Part shown: positions 8,861-17,565 of the stretch, piece after piece
Position numbering within the stretch: the stretch's first letter is position 1
How the letters are laid out: every line of letters begins with the position of its first letter
Assembly: GCA_026706345.1 (NCBI GenBank)
Contig: JAPOYX010000169.1
Location: forward strand, 1-62,041
Direction of reading: 5' to 3'
DNA: 62,041 nucleotides
DNA from: Gemmatimonadota bacterium
GTDB taxonomy: Bacteria; JAAXHH01
Notes under the pieces: model-generated
Told to the model about the DNA's origin: nothing
Database searches by the model: none
Seen by the model: only the letters and a program-made list of their open reading frames with translations
Made by a program: the position numbers and the translations under genes

Positions 8861-9436
8861 TTATACCGTCTGCCGCTTCAGCCGGACCTCGGTCAGGTCC
8901 GCGCCGTCGAGCAGGGCGTTGCGCATCTCCGTCTCGTACATGTGGGCGTGGGACAGGTTGGCGTTCCGCAGGTCAACCCCCGTAAGGTCCGCCTCGCCGA
9001 AGAGACACCAGGTCATGTCGGCACCCTCGAAGCTCGTGGCCGCGGCAAAGGGATCGTCGGACTGGAACTTCGGCACCCCGATGCGGGCCGCCCGCAGGTC
9101 CGCCTTCCTGAAGCTGGCGCCCGACGCGGTCGTGCCGTTGAGAAACGCGCCGACCAGGTGGGCGCCGTCGAACCTTGCCCCCACGATGTGGGCGCCGATG
9201 AGCACGGCCCGTTCCATCTTCGCGCCCGAGAAATCCGCGCCGTTCATCTTCGCGTCGCGAAACTCCGACTCGGTCAGGTCGGCCTTCGTGAAATCGGTTC
9301 CTTCGAGGTTGGCGTCCCTGAAATCGACGCGGGGCAGAACGGCCTCCGACAGGTCCACGCCGCCCAGGTCCACGCCCGTAAGATCGCCCGTGTCCGCCGC
9401 CCGGGCCAGCGCCTCTTCCCTGTTCAGTTTCTCCAT
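8861..9436 (-). CDS. Pentapeptide-repeat protein
   Basis: 191 residues, of which roughly 15-185 are pentapeptide repeats of the A(D/N)LxG type, for example DLGGVDLSEAVL, ANLEGTDFTKADL and ADLTGVDLRNANL. Such repeats fold as a right-handed quadrilateral beta-helix. A few family members mimic DNA and protect gyrase (Qnr/MfpA), but the sequence here gives no reason to prefer that. An AAAGGA five bases before the ATG supports the start. Its end faces rmlA (convergent). Cytosolic, function unknown. Confidence 0.9.
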   Translation of the reverse strand: MEKLNREEALARAADTGDLTGVDLGGVDLSEAVLPRVDFRDANLEGTDFTKADLTESEFRDAKMNGADFSGAKMERAVLIGAHIVGARFDGAHLVGAFLNGTTASGASFRKADLRAARIGVPKFQSDDPFAAATSFEGADMTWCLFGEADLTGVDLRNANLSHAHMYETEMRNALLDGADLTEVRLKRQTV

Positions 9437-9513
9437 GATTTTCCTTTACCGGGTTGAACATCGCTCGTAAGTTTTGGCACTCATGCTTTCCACCCTGCAC
9501 GGCCGCCCGCAGG

Positions 9514-10359
9514 CTATCGGACGTGGTTCTTCAGCGTGCCGATGCCTTCCACATAGGTTTCCATGTAGTCGCCGGCCTTGAGCAGGATCTTCGGATCGCG
9601 GAACACGCCCACGCCCGCGGGCGTACCGGTCGAGATCACGTCGCCCGGCAACAGGGTCATGGCGTTCGATATGCGCGACACCAGGGTGGGTACGTTGAAG
9701 ATGAGGTTGTCCGTGTTGCTGTCCTGCAGGACCTCTCCGTTCAATGTCAGTTTCACGGCGAGCGTGTTCGGGTCGGGGATCTCGTCCTTCGTAACCAGCC
9801 ACGGACCCATGGGACAGAACGTGTCGTAGCTCTTACCCTGGTGCCACTGCTGCTGCCGGAACTGGATGTCGCGGGCGCTGACATCGTTGGCCACCGTGTA
9901 CCCGGCGATGTAGGCGTACGCGTCCGCCTCGGACACGGCGGTGGCGGTCTTGCCGATGACTACGGCGAGCTCCACCTCGTAGTCCACCTGTTCGCTTTCC
10001 GTGGGCAGCACCACGTCGTCGTACGGACCGACCACGGACGAGGTGGCCTTGGAGAAGAGCAGCGGGTGCTCGGGCAGCGGCACATTCTGCTCCGTCGCAT
10101 GATCGAGGTAGTTGAGCCCGACACAGACGATCTTGGGCGGCCGGGGTATGGGAGACGCCAGCCGCGCGCCGTCCAGGGGCGTCCGTGCACCGGCGCCGCT
10201 TTCCACCGCCCCTGCTACGTCCCCGAGGGCATCCGCTTCCAGCACGCCGAGAACGGTACCGGGCAGCGATTCGTCGGCGGACCGCAGATCGACGATCTCA
10301 TCGCCGACAACGGCGCCGATCCGTTCCTGTCCGCTGCCTCCATAGGTCACAAGCTTCAT
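9514..10359 (-). CDS. Fumarylacetoacetate hydrolase (FAH) family protein
   Basis: A 281-residue FAH-fold enzyme. The N-terminal subdomain is followed by the core starting KIVCVGLNYLDHA. The metal site is recognisable in DYEVELAVVIG and in the aspartate of YTVANDVSARDIQ; GDVISTGTPAGVG is the usual C-terminal signature. Members hydrolyse or decarboxylate C-C bonds of acylpyruvates and 2-oxo acids in aromatic or sugar-acid catabolism (for example 2,4-diketo-3-deoxy sugar-acid hydrolases). CAGGAG sits six bases before the ATG. The next upstream gene on the same strand is a 2-hydroxyacid dehydrogenase, consistent with a small 2-oxo/2-hydroxy acid pathway. Confidence 0.92.
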   Translation of the reverse strand: MKLVTYGGSGQERIGAVVGDEIVDLRSADESLPGTVLGVLEADALGDVAGAVESGAGARTPLDGARLASPIPRPPKIVCVGLNYLDHATEQNVPLPEHPLLFSKATSSVVGPYDDVVLPTESEQVDYEVELAVVIGKTATAVSEADAYAYIAGYTVANDVSARDIQFRQQQWHQGKSYDTFCPMGPWLVTKDEIPDPNTLAVKLTLNGEVLQDSNTDNLIFNVPTLVSRISNAMTLLPGDVISTGTPAGVGVFRDPKILLKAGDYMETYVEGIGTLKNHVR

Positions 10360-10451
10360 GTCAGGCTCCTGTATCCGGTCATTCCGGCATAGGTTGAAGG
10401 TTCCAGATGCTGTCTTGGGACTCAGGTACGATTGATTCAGATTCGATTAAC

Positions 10452-11432
10452 TCAGATCCGATACCGCTTCCATTCCGGGTTCACGCAGTTCGGCGGGTCC
10501 GCGCCGTTGACCATGGCGATCAGGTTGGCGGCAGCCATGTTCCCCATCCGGATGCGCGTGGCGACCGTACCGCTGCCGACATGGGGCAGCATGACCACGT
10601 TCTCCAGGTCCGCGAGCCCCGGTTCCAGTTCGGGTTCCCGCTCGAATACGTCGAGTCCCGCGCCCGCGATGACGCCGTCTCGCAAGGCCTGCACCAGGGC
10701 CTTTTCGTCGACCACGGGTCCCCGCGTGGTATTGATGAGGTAGGCCGTGGGCTTCATCAGGTCCAGCTCTCGGGCGCTAATGAGGTGGGTGGTCTCGAGC
10801 GTAAGCGGCACGTGGAGGGACACGAAATCCGATTCCCTGAGCAGATCGTCCAGCGGGAGATACCGCGCGCCCGTACACTCGATGGTCGCATTGCGTCTGC
10901 GACTCGTATAAACCACGGACATGGAAAAACCCGCGGCACGCCGGGCCGTGGCCGTGCCGATGCGTCCGCCCCCCACGATGCCGAGCGTCTTGCCCGTTAC
11001 GTCGCTGCCCAGCATCAGCAGGGGTCCCCAGCCAGTAAACCGTCCTTCCCGCACGAACCGGTCCCCTTCCGCCACGCGCCGGGCCGTGGCGAAAATGAGC
11101 GCCCAGGCGATGTCGGCGGTCGTGTCGGTCAGCACGCCCGGCGTGTTGGACACCGGAATACCCCGCCGCGTGCAGGCATCCACGTCGATATTGTTGTACC
11201 CGACCGCGTAGATGGCTACGCCCCGAAGCCCGGGAGAAATGTCCAGTACCTCGTCGTCGATGTCCTCCGTCAACAGGCAGAGCAGCCCGTCGCGGCCCCG
11301 AACCGCCTCGAGGAATTCATCGCGGGTCAACGCCCGGTCGTGGGGGTTGACGTCCACCACCCCGCAGGCCGCTTCCAGCATCCGGATGGATTCATCGGGG
11401 ATGCGCCGGGTAACGAGTACGTTAGCGCTCAC
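10452..11432 (-). CDS. D-2-hydroxyacid dehydrogenase, NAD(P)-dependent (glyoxylate/hydroxypyruvate reductase type)
   Basis: 326 residues from a GTG at 11432, which puts the typical beta-strand ANVLVTRRIPDE at the N-terminus; an in-frame ATG at 11483 would add 17 unlikely residues lying inside the neighbouring gene. The Rossmann fingerprint is GIVGGGRIGTATA. The catalytic trio is visible as Arg in NTTRGPVVDE, Glu in DVFEREPEL and His in LPHVGSGTVATR. The enzyme interconverts 2-oxo acids and D-2-hydroxy acids. It overlaps the end of the MocA-like gene by 11 bases, so the two are translationally coupled, and the FAH gene follows 92 bases later. Confidence 0.9.
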   Translation of the reverse strand: MSANVLVTRRIPDESIRMLEAACGVVDVNPHDRALTRDEFLEAVRGRDGLLCLLTEDIDDEVLDISPGLRGVAIYAVGYNNIDVDACTRRGIPVSNTPGVLTDTTADIAWALIFATARRVAEGDRFVREGRFTGWGPLLMLGSDVTGKTLGIVGGGRIGTATARRAAGFSMSVVYTSRRRNATIECTGARYLPLDDLLRESDFVSLHVPLTLETTHLISARELDLMKPTAYLINTTRGPVVDEKALVQALRDGVIAGAGLDVFEREPELEPGLADLENVVMLPHVGSGTVATRIRMGNMAAANLIAMVNGADPPNCVNPEWKRYRI

Positions 11433-12033
11433 CGGGTTCGGATTCCTCCCTCCATCTTCGCAGCGCCTCTTCATAATCGCCACGGTAGTCCAGGTCGAAC
11501 AGTACCGCGTCCGTATCCACGGGCACCTGGCGCACGCTATCGGCGTGCCGGTCGCGCAACGCTTTCAAACCGCCCTGATTCGACTCGAACAGGATTTCTT
11601 CCCGATACGCGGGCGATACGATCATGGGATGGCCCAGCTTTCCGTCATACGTCGGAAGTACCATGCCTTCGGGACGCCGCTCGTATTCGGCAATCAACTG
11701 GTTCACGATCCCCGCCGTGACCAGGGGCTGATCGCCGAGGGCGACCAGGAATGCCTGTTCGGGATGGATGTACGCCAGGCCGCATCGGATCGAGGAAACC
11801 ATGTCGCCTTCCGGGTCCGGATTGTAGGCAAAACGGACCGGCAGCCCGGAGATACGCTTTACAATGTCCATGGCGCGGTGGCCCAGTACCACGACGACGT
11901 CCTTGGCCAGGCGCGAACGCGTCAGCATCCGGATCACCTGTTCGATCAACGTGACGTTACCGAAGGGGAGCAACTGCTTCAGCGTCCCCATGCGCTCGGA
12001 CCGGCCGGCGGCGAGTACGAGACCCGTGATCAT
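11422..12033 (-). CDS. MocA/MobA-like molybdenum cofactor nucleotidyltransferase
   Basis: 203 residues with the NTP-binding loop LAAGRSERMGTLKQLLPFG at the N-terminus, the metal aspartate in ALGDQPLV and the GHPMIVS motif. This pattern fits MocA-type molybdopterin cytidylyltransferases, which finish the cofactor for xanthine-oxidase-family enzymes. No molybdoenzyme is seen in the window, so a different small-molecule nucleotidyl transfer is possible. It is the first gene of a probable three-gene unit with the dehydrogenase and the FAH hydrolase. Confidence 0.85.
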   Translation of the reverse strand: MITGLVLAAGRSERMGTLKQLLPFGNVTLIEQVIRMLTRSRLAKDVVVVLGHRAMDIVKRISGLPVRFAYNPDPEGDMVSSIRCGLAYIHPEQAFLVALGDQPLVTAGIVNQLIAEYERRPEGMVLPTYDGKLGHPMIVSPAYREEILFESNQGGLKALRDRHADSVRQVPVDTDAVLFDLDYRGDYEEALRRWREESEPGER

Positions 12034-12067
12034 AGCGTCGACGATGCCTTTACCCGCGCGTCAACCA

Positions 12068-12358
12068 TCAATCGTCCACGTGGGTCGCGTCTATGAAATA
12101 TACCTTGTCGCGATCGTACCATTGCCGGTCCTCTTCACGGAACCAGGTGTATACGGTCTTCCCGTCGGGGCTGGTCGTGATGAAACGCTGCCCGAGATTC
12201 GAGATCGTGGAACCCATGACGATGTTCTCGGCCCTGGCCGGCTCAGGATTCAGCGGTGTAGCCACGCTGGGCAGATCATCCTTGAACGCATTGGCCAGCA
12301 GACCGACGGCGATCAGCGTCAACACGACTTTCGTGTAACGATCGACTTTGATTTCCAT
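12068..12358 (-). CDS. Small membrane-anchored protein of unknown function
   Basis: 96 residues from the ATG at 12358, preceded by GGAGG; a GTG 18 bases further upstream is in frame but would include that ribosome site. Residues about 9-26 (VVLTLIAVGLLANAF) form a single membrane anchor or uncleaved signal. The rest is soluble and polar with a mixed pattern (GQRFITTSPDGKTVYTWF) that suggests a small beta-domain on the outside. It lies just upstream of the MocA-like gene on the same strand. I do not recognise a family. Confidence 0.65.
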   Translation of the reverse strand: MEIKVDRYTKVVLTLIAVGLLANAFKDDLPSVATPLNPEPARAENIVMGSTISNLGQRFITTSPDGKTVYTWFREEDRQWYDRDKVYFIDATHVDD

Positions 12359-12688
12359 GTGGCGTGGATCCTCCACGTTGGTGAGGTGAACAACTGCCGA
12401 ACAGGTCCTCGAAACGCGGAACTTCCGGGAACCTGTTCATACATTCGTTCAGCATGAAGGACGTCGTACCTCGAGACGGCCTCCATACCGTTTTAGGCGA
12501 ATGCGGAATCGGGGTGAATCTATCCTTTTCGGGCAGGCCGAGTCAATCAAAAAATGCTTGACGCCAACCCCCCGGAAGTGTAAGCTCAACGGACTTTCAA
12601 CCGCGTTGTAAGTCGAACAGAAACAAGTGATTTAGCGCGACAAACGTCAACCTGTACCAAGCGCTGCAAAGGACACTGGGAGTCCGTC
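12359..12688. other. 330-bp intergenic region between divergent genes
   Basis: The gap separates the small membrane protein (minus) from the E2 gene (plus). Apart from the weak promoter-like element at 12558-12586, I see no RNA gene, inverted repeat or further coding potential. Confidence 0.6.
12558..12586 (+). promoter_or_regulatory. Possible sigma-70-type promoter for the E2 gene
   Basis: TTGACG at 12558-12563 is followed after 17 bases by TAAGCT at 12581-12586. The -35 is a good match and the -10 a poor one. The distance to the E2 start is about 100 bases. Suggestive only. Confidence 0.3.
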
Positions 12689-14062
12689 ATGGCCACTGAA
12701 GTCATCATGCCCGTACTCGGCATGACCATGGAATCCGGAATCATCGTGGAGTGGATGAAAAAGGAAGGCGATTCCGTCACGGAAGGCGAGGTGCTGTTCA
12801 ACGTCGAAACGGACAAGAGCGTGATGGAGGTGGAGGCCAAGGCTTCCGGCACGCTGCTCAAGATACTGCACGGTCCGGGAGACGACGTTCCCATTCAGCA
12901 GGTCATCGCATACATCGGCGAAGCGGGTGAGACGATCGCCGGGGACGGAGATGAAGGCGACAGCAGCGCGGATGGAGGCCCTGACGGTGACGCGGGTGCC
13001 GCGAAGACAGGCGCCGCTGAGGCAGCGCCGGAAGCCGTCCAGGCCGCCGGATCTCCCCAACAGAACGGTCAAGGCGCGCCGGCCGCCACCGAATCAGGCG
13101 GACAGTCTGGCCAGCCTGGGCAGCCCGCCCGCGTCAAGATTTCGCCCAAGGCGCGCCGCCACGCGCGGGACCTCGGTGTTTCGATCGAAAACATCGTGGG
13201 GACGGGACCTGGCGGACGGATCGTATTCTCCGACGTAGAGGCCTTCGCCTCCCAGGCCGGTGCGGCATCGGCTCCGGTGCCAGTTCCCGCAGCGGCCGCG
13301 GCATCCACGGCAACACCCGCGACTCCCCCGGCGCCAGCCGGCCCGGGTTCGAAACGCGTCCAGCGCCGCGCCCCGCTCAGCGGACTGCGCAAGGTCGCCG
13401 CGACGCGACTGGCCGAAAGCGCGTCGACCATTCCCCACTTCTACCTCACCATGGACGTGGACATGACCCGCCTCGCCGGGCTTCGTGAACAGCTGATCGC
13501 CTACGGTGAGAAACGCGGCCTGGCCCGGGTCTCCGTGAACGACCTGATCATCAAGGCCGCGGGCATCGCCTTGCGGTCCTTTCCCGCGGTCAACGCCTCC
13601 CTCGAAGGCAGCGAGGTCGTGGAGTATGCGGACGTGAACGTGGGCTTCGCCGTCGCCCTTGACGACGGACTGGTCGTACCCGTCGTGGCAGCCGCCGATC
13701 AGAAATCGGTCTTCGAGATCGCCGCGGTGACCAGATCTCTGGGCGAGAAGGCCCGCGGACGCGGTCTCGGCCCCGAAGACTACGGTTACGGCACCTTCAC
13801 CATCTCCAATCTCGGCATGTACGGCGTAGACCAGTTCACGGCCATCATCAACCCGCCGGAAGCGGCCATCCTCGCCGTGGGGCAGGTCAAGGACACCACC
13901 GTCGCGGTGGACGGCAAGGTCGAGATCAGGGCCATGATGTCAATCACCCTTTCCTCCGACCACCGGCTCATCGACGGCGCGGTCGCCGGACAGTTCCTGG
14001 CCCACCTCAGGGACGTCCTCGAGCAGCCGCTCGAACTCCTGATCGGGCAGGACGGGATGTGA
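12689..14062 (+). CDS. 2-oxoacid dehydrogenase E2 component (dihydrolipoamide acyltransferase)
   Basis: 457 residues in classic E2 order. Residues 1-80 are a lipoyl domain with the lipoylated Lys43 in ETDKSVMEVEA; 85-145 are an acidic, then Ala/Pro/Gly-rich linker; about 148-183 form the peripheral-subunit-binding domain (KISPKARRHARDLG, then GTGPGGRI); a second Ala/Pro linker leads to the catalytic acyltransferase core from about 225, ending in SSDHRLIDGA with catalytic His425 and Asp429. GGGAG lies six bases before the ATG. No E1 or E3 gene is adjacent, so those subunits must be encoded elsewhere; substrate (pyruvate, branched-chain or acetoin) cannot be assigned. Confidence 0.95.
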   Translation: MATEVIMPVLGMTMESGIIVEWMKKEGDSVTEGEVLFNVETDKSVMEVEAKASGTLLKILHGPGDDVPIQQVIAYIGEAGETIAGDGDEGDSSADGGPDGDAGAAKTGAAEAAPEAVQAAGSPQQNGQGAPAATESGGQSGQPGQPARVKISPKARRHARDLGVSIENIVGTGPGGRIVFSDVEAFASQAGAASAPVPVPAAAAASTATPATPPAPAGPGSKRVQRRAPLSGLRKVAATRLAESASTIPHFYLTMDVDMTRLAGLREQLIAYGEKRGLARVSVNDLIIKAAGIALRSFPAVNASLEGSEVVEYADVNVGFAVALDDGLVVPVVAAADQKSVFEIAAVTRSLGEKARGRGLGPEDYGYGTFTISNLGMYGVDQFTAIINPPEAAILAVGQVKDTTVAVDGKVEIRAMMSITLSSDHRLIDGAVAGQFLAHLRDVLEQPLELLIGQDGM

Positions 14063-14164
14063 GCCACTTCCGTGATCGCCAGATTGTGGTCCCGCTGAAA
14101 TATACGCAGTTTGACGAATTGCGGCCCTGTTTATACCGCGGCGAGCAATGGTATAGAATACCAC

Positions 14165-14800
14165 ATGACCAACGATAATCGGCACGATCAAGACCACACG
14201 GACCCGCCCCCGGATATCGAGTTGCGCGTGAAAGCGCTCGAATCGCTGCTCGTGGAGAAAGGCCTCGTCGATCCGGAAGCGCTGGACGCACTCATCGACC
14301 TGTACCAGGACAAGATCGGCCCGGCGAACGGGAAACACGTCGTGGCGCGTGCATGGACGGATGAAGCGTTCAGACGCTGGCTGCTGGACGACCCGAATGC
14401 CGCCATCGCATCGATGGGCTACGTAGGGGCGCAGGGCGAGCAGATGCGTGTCGTGGAGAACACGGACGACGTGCACAACCTCGTTGTCTGTACGCTCTGC
14501 TCCTGCTACCCGTGGCCGCTCCTCGGCCTGCCTCCAGTCTGGTACAAGTCCGCGCCATACAGAGCACGGGCCGTCGTAGATCCGCGCGGCGTGATAAAAC
14601 AGTTCGGAACGGAGGTAGCCGAACGGAAAGAGGTGCGCGTGTGGGATTCCACTTCCGAAATGCGCTACCTCGTGCTGCCGCAGCGTCCCGAAGGCACGGA
14701 TGGATGGAGTAAGGAGGAACTCAGGGAACTCGTGACGCGCAACGCCATGATCGGGGTCGAGGAGGCGCTGCATCCGGAATCGGAGGTCCGCAAAGCATGA
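14165..14800 (+). CDS. nthA: Nitrile hydratase alpha subunit, cobalt type
   Basis: 211 residues from the ATG at 14165 (the frame opens 54 bases earlier but without a sensible start). The metal-binding motif is CTLCSC at residues 109-114; threonine at the second position marks the non-corrin cobalt class, whereas iron enzymes have serine. Two of the cysteines are normally oxidised to sulfinic and sulfenic acids. The protein hydrates nitriles to amides as an alpha-beta heterodimer. Its stop overlaps the beta start in ATGA. No amidase for the product is in the window. Confidence 0.95.
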   Translation: MTNDNRHDQDHTDPPPDIELRVKALESLLVEKGLVDPEALDALIDLYQDKIGPANGKHVVARAWTDEAFRRWLLDDPNAAIASMGYVGAQGEQMRVVENTDDVHNLVVCTLCSCYPWPLLGLPPVWYKSAPYRARAVVDPRGVIKQFGTEVAERKEVRVWDSTSEMRYLVLPQRPEGTDGWSKEELRELVTRNAMIGVEEALHPESEVRKA

Positions 14801-15468
14801 GCGGTGTACACGATATGGGCGGGATGCGGGGGTTCGGGCCGGTGCGGCCGGAGCCGGAGTCCGAGGAGCCGGTCTTCCACGAGGAATGGGAGGGCCGGGT
14901 GTACGGAATCGTCCGGCTCATGGGACTTCTGGGCCTGTGGAACATCGACATGTCGCGCCACAACAGGGAACAATTGCCTCCCGCCGACTATCTCGCCAAC
15001 TCCTATTATGAGAATTGGTTCGCGGGGATCAGGAAGCAACTGGTCAAGTCCGGTCTCGTTTCGAAGAAGGAACTGCAGGCGGGCAGGGCATCGACCCCCG
15101 TGCCGGAACGCATCATGGAGAAGGTGGCACATGCCGAACAGGTGCGTGCGGCCCCCTACATGACTACGAGCTACGTCCGGCCTGCGTCTTCACCGCCCCG
15201 GTTTTCGTCGGGCGACCGTGTGCGCGCGATCAACCACTATCCACCTGGGCACACCCGGGTACCGGGCTATGTCCGAGGCCACAAGGGGATCGTGCGTGAG
15301 CACTACGGATCGCAGGTGTATCCGGACCTGAGCGCCCGGGGCGTGGACGAGGGAAGGCATCTCTACAACGTACGCTTCGAGGGGCGTGATCTGTGGGGGG
15401 AATCGGCCAACGTGAACAGCGCCGTCTACGTCGACCTCTGGGAGACTTACCTGGAACCTGCACCATGA
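14797..15468 (+). CDS. nthB: Nitrile hydratase beta subunit
   Basis: 223 residues with the family opening [15 protein letters not shown], the central helical segment ([14 protein letters not shown]) and the C-terminal SH3-like barrel ([30 protein letters not shown]). It supplies arginines that hydrogen-bond to the oxidised cysteines of the alpha subunit. Four-base overlaps with both neighbours (ATGA at each junction) indicate a translationally coupled operon. Length is normal for the cobalt class. Confidence 0.95.
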   Translation: MSGVHDMGGMRGFGPVRPEPESEEPVFHEEWEGRVYGIVRLMGLLGLWNIDMSRHNREQLPPADYLANSYYENWFAGIRKQLVKSGLVSKKELQAGRASTPVPERIMEKVAHAEQVRAAPYMTTSYVRPASSPPRFSSGDRVRAINHYPPGHTRVPGYVRGHKGIVREHYGSQVYPDLSARGVDEGRHLYNVRFEGRDLWGESANVNSAVYVDLWETYLEPAP

Positions 15469-15905
15469 CAGACACGCAACAGCCCGGCGGCACGAATGGA
15501 CTGGGGGACATCCCGTTGGAGGACATCCCGCTGGGGAACATCCCGCTTGGGGGCGATGGCTCGCCGGTATTTGCAGCGCCATGGGAGGCATCGGCGTTTG
15601 CGATCACGGTGCGTCTCTCAGGCGAAGGTTACTTCACGTGGGACGAGTGGACCGCCACGCTGAGCGAGGAGATACGCGCGGCGCAGCAGGAGGGCGGCCC
15701 CGACCTGGGCGATACGTACTACAGGCACTGGCTTCGGACCCTGGAGCGCCTCTGCAGAAAACACGGGCTCGTGTCGCAGGAGGAAGCGTCCGACCGCAAG
15801 GACGCGTGGGAAAGGGCGTATCTCAACACGCCGCACGGAAAACCGGTCGAACTAGCGCCAGAACACCATTACAATTTCCCGCGTGAGCCATTCATGCGCC
15901 GCTGA
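15465..15905 (+). CDS. Nitrile hydratase accessory (activator) protein
   Basis: 146 residues from the ATG overlapping the beta stop. After the N-terminus, residues 41 onward (PWEASAFAITVRLSGEGYFTWDEW) match the small nitrile-hydratase activator family, which resembles the beta-subunit N-terminal half and delivers cobalt into the alpha subunit by subunit swapping. Residues about 15-30 contain three near-perfect five-residue repeats (DIPLE, DIPLG, NIPLG) encoded by a tandem 15-bp DNA repeat, which is not a usual part of the family and may be a recent expansion. It completes the alpha-beta-activator operon. Confidence 0.88.
   Translation: MTDTQQPGGTNGLGDIPLEDIPLGNIPLGGDGSPVFAAPWEASAFAITVRLSGEGYFTWDEWTATLSEEIRAAQQEGGPDLGDTYYRHWLRTLERLCRKHGLVSQEEASDRKDAWERAYLNTPHGKPVELAPEHHYNFPREPFMRR
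15512..15556 (+). repeat. Tandem 15-bp repeat inside the nitrile hydratase activator gene
   Basis: Three copies of a GACATCCCGCTGGGG-like unit encode DIPLE/DIPLG/NIPLG. The nucleotide copies differ at few positions, which suggests recent slippage rather than old protein-level conservation. Repeat number may vary between strains. Confidence 0.55.
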
Positions 15906-16086
15906 ACGCGGATTCTGCCAGAACCGGTGATCCATCGCGGACTGGCGACCCATTCAGATCCAGTGATCCATCCAGGTCAGGCAACCCTTCCAAGTCAGGC
16001 GAAGTTTGTTTACGAGGTTTGAGGGAACGACGCACACTAATCCATAAAGCGGAGTTCTCATTCAACCTCGATAAAAGGACCTGACC

Positions 16087-16344
16087 ATGAAAACCATCGG
16101 CATATTCATGCAGGGAACCACGACCGTAGGCGTGCTCGTCCTGGCGATCCTTACCTTCATGGGACGTTCGACGAATGCGCTGCGGGAGGATATCGCAGCG
16201 TTGCGGGCTGAGATGAACGTGAAGTTCTCAGAGGTTCGGACCGAAATGCACGGTATAAACATCCGCCTGGATCGGGTGAATACCCGCCTGGGCAGGGTCG
16301 AAGAACATCTTCGGATTTCCGACGACCATCAGGTCGACCGCTGA
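16087..16344 (+). CDS. Small membrane protein with C-terminal coiled coil
   Basis: 85 residues. Residues about 8-25 (MQGTTTVGVLVLAILTFM) are one membrane span; the remainder is strongly helical with heptad spacing (LREDIAALRAEM, then IRLDRVNTRLGRVEEHL), so a parallel coiled coil projecting from the membrane is likely. AAAGGA precedes the ATG by eight bases. Small membrane/coiled-coil proteins of this form are common and of unknown function. It sits 21 bases upstream of the oxidoreductase gene and could be co-transcribed. Confidence 0.65.
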   Translation: MKTIGIFMQGTTTVGVLVLAILTFMGRSTNALREDIAALRAEMNVKFSEVRTEMHGINIRLDRVNTRLGRVEEHLRISDDHQVDR

Positions 16345-16365
16345 TTTCTAAATTGGAGAACTCCG

Positions 16366-17448
16366 TTGACGGACTCCGGAGACGAAGCCTTTCAAGCCGT
16401 GCGGGACACCGCACCGAAGCATACTTATCGCGGCGCCGTGATCGGTTGCGGCAGGATGGGCAGCACCATCGACGACGAGCACGTCGGTCAGCCCCATTAC
16501 CCTTGGCCGTGGGCGCACGCGCCCGCCATGATGGAGGCACGGGGGATCGATCTCGTGGCCGCCGCGGACGAGGATCCCGCCAAACTCGCGGATTTCGGGC
16601 ACCGCTGGGGCGTTTCGGCCCTGTACACCGACTACCGCGAAATGGTTGAGAAGGAAGCGATCGACGTGGTCTGCCTGACCACCCGGCCCGAGCCGCGTGC
16701 GGAGATCACGGCGGGGTTGGCCGAACTCGGGGTCAAGGCCATCTTCGCCACGAAACCGATGTGCCGCACGCTCGCCGAAGCCGATGCCATGATCAATGCC
16801 TGCGCAAGGAACGGCGTCATCCTCGCCATGGCCTGCCATCTAAACTGGTACGGTTACTACACGAACGCCCGGAAACTCATCGCCGATGGCGCCATCGGAC
16901 CCTTGAAGACCATGGTCTGCCACAGCCCGTCGACGCTGTCCAACATCCAGAGCCACACCCTGGCCCTGTTGCGGCTCTTTGCCGGTGCGCCGGCCCGATG
17001 GGTAGTCGGCCTGATCGACACGGACGAGCAGGCGCGGTCCGATACCGATATTCCCGGAACAGGTATCGTAGTATACGAAAACGAAGTCCGGACCATACTG
17101 AACTCCCGGTCCGAATCGCATGTTTACTCGTGGTCCCTAGAGTTCATCGGCGAAACCGGCCGTATCGTCTCCCGAAACTCTCACGCACAGTTCGAGTTGT
17201 GGACCCCGAATGCCGTAACGGGCGCACCTGCTCAGACCCACCTGCCCGGACCCTGGCATCCCCGGAGCTCCATGGTCGATGCGATAGAAGGCGTATGCCG
17301 TTCTATCGAAGCGGGAAGGGAAACGACTTGCCCGGGCGAATTCGGCCGCGAAGCCCTCGAAATCGCCATTGCCATCCGGGAATCCCACCGCCGGGGCAAC
17401 GTGCGCATTGACCTGCCGCTTGAGGATCGGAGTTTAAGGATTGGGTAG
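16366..17448 (+). CDS. Gfo/Idh/MocA-family NAD(P)-dependent oxidoreductase
   Basis: 360 residues from a TTG at 16366; GGAG seven bases upstream and no other suitable start support this. The Rossmann loop is IGCGRMGS at about 25-32. The position usually occupied by the family's EKP motif reads TKPMCRTL: the lysine is kept and the glutamate lost. The C-terminal alpha/beta domain is complete. The usual histidine around HLNWYGYYTNARKL is present. Members oxidise or reduce sugars, inositols and related polyols. It is the last GC-rich gene before the accessory island. Confidence 0.88.
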   Translation: MTDSGDEAFQAVRDTAPKHTYRGAVIGCGRMGSTIDDEHVGQPHYPWPWAHAPAMMEARGIDLVAAADEDPAKLADFGHRWGVSALYTDYREMVEKEAIDVVCLTTRPEPRAEITAGLAELGVKAIFATKPMCRTLAEADAMINACARNGVILAMACHLNWYGYYTNARKLIADGAIGPLKTMVCHSPSTLSNIQSHTLALLRLFAGAPARWVVGLIDTDEQARSDTDIPGTGIVVYENEVRTILNSRSESHVYSWSLEFIGETGRIVSRNSHAQFELWTPNAVTGAPAQTHLPGPWHPRSSMVDAIEGVCRSIEAGRETTCPGEFGREALEIAIAIRESHRRGNVRIDLPLEDRSLRIG

Positions 17449-17565
17449 CCGGTATGGGTGGGAACATGTGCTGACGTCAGGCACAGCTTTTTGTTGTTTC
17501 ACTCGGCACCGGTCCTTTGCATATGGTCCGGCGCATCGGGGCCTCCGCCGAGAGTACCCGCCCCA

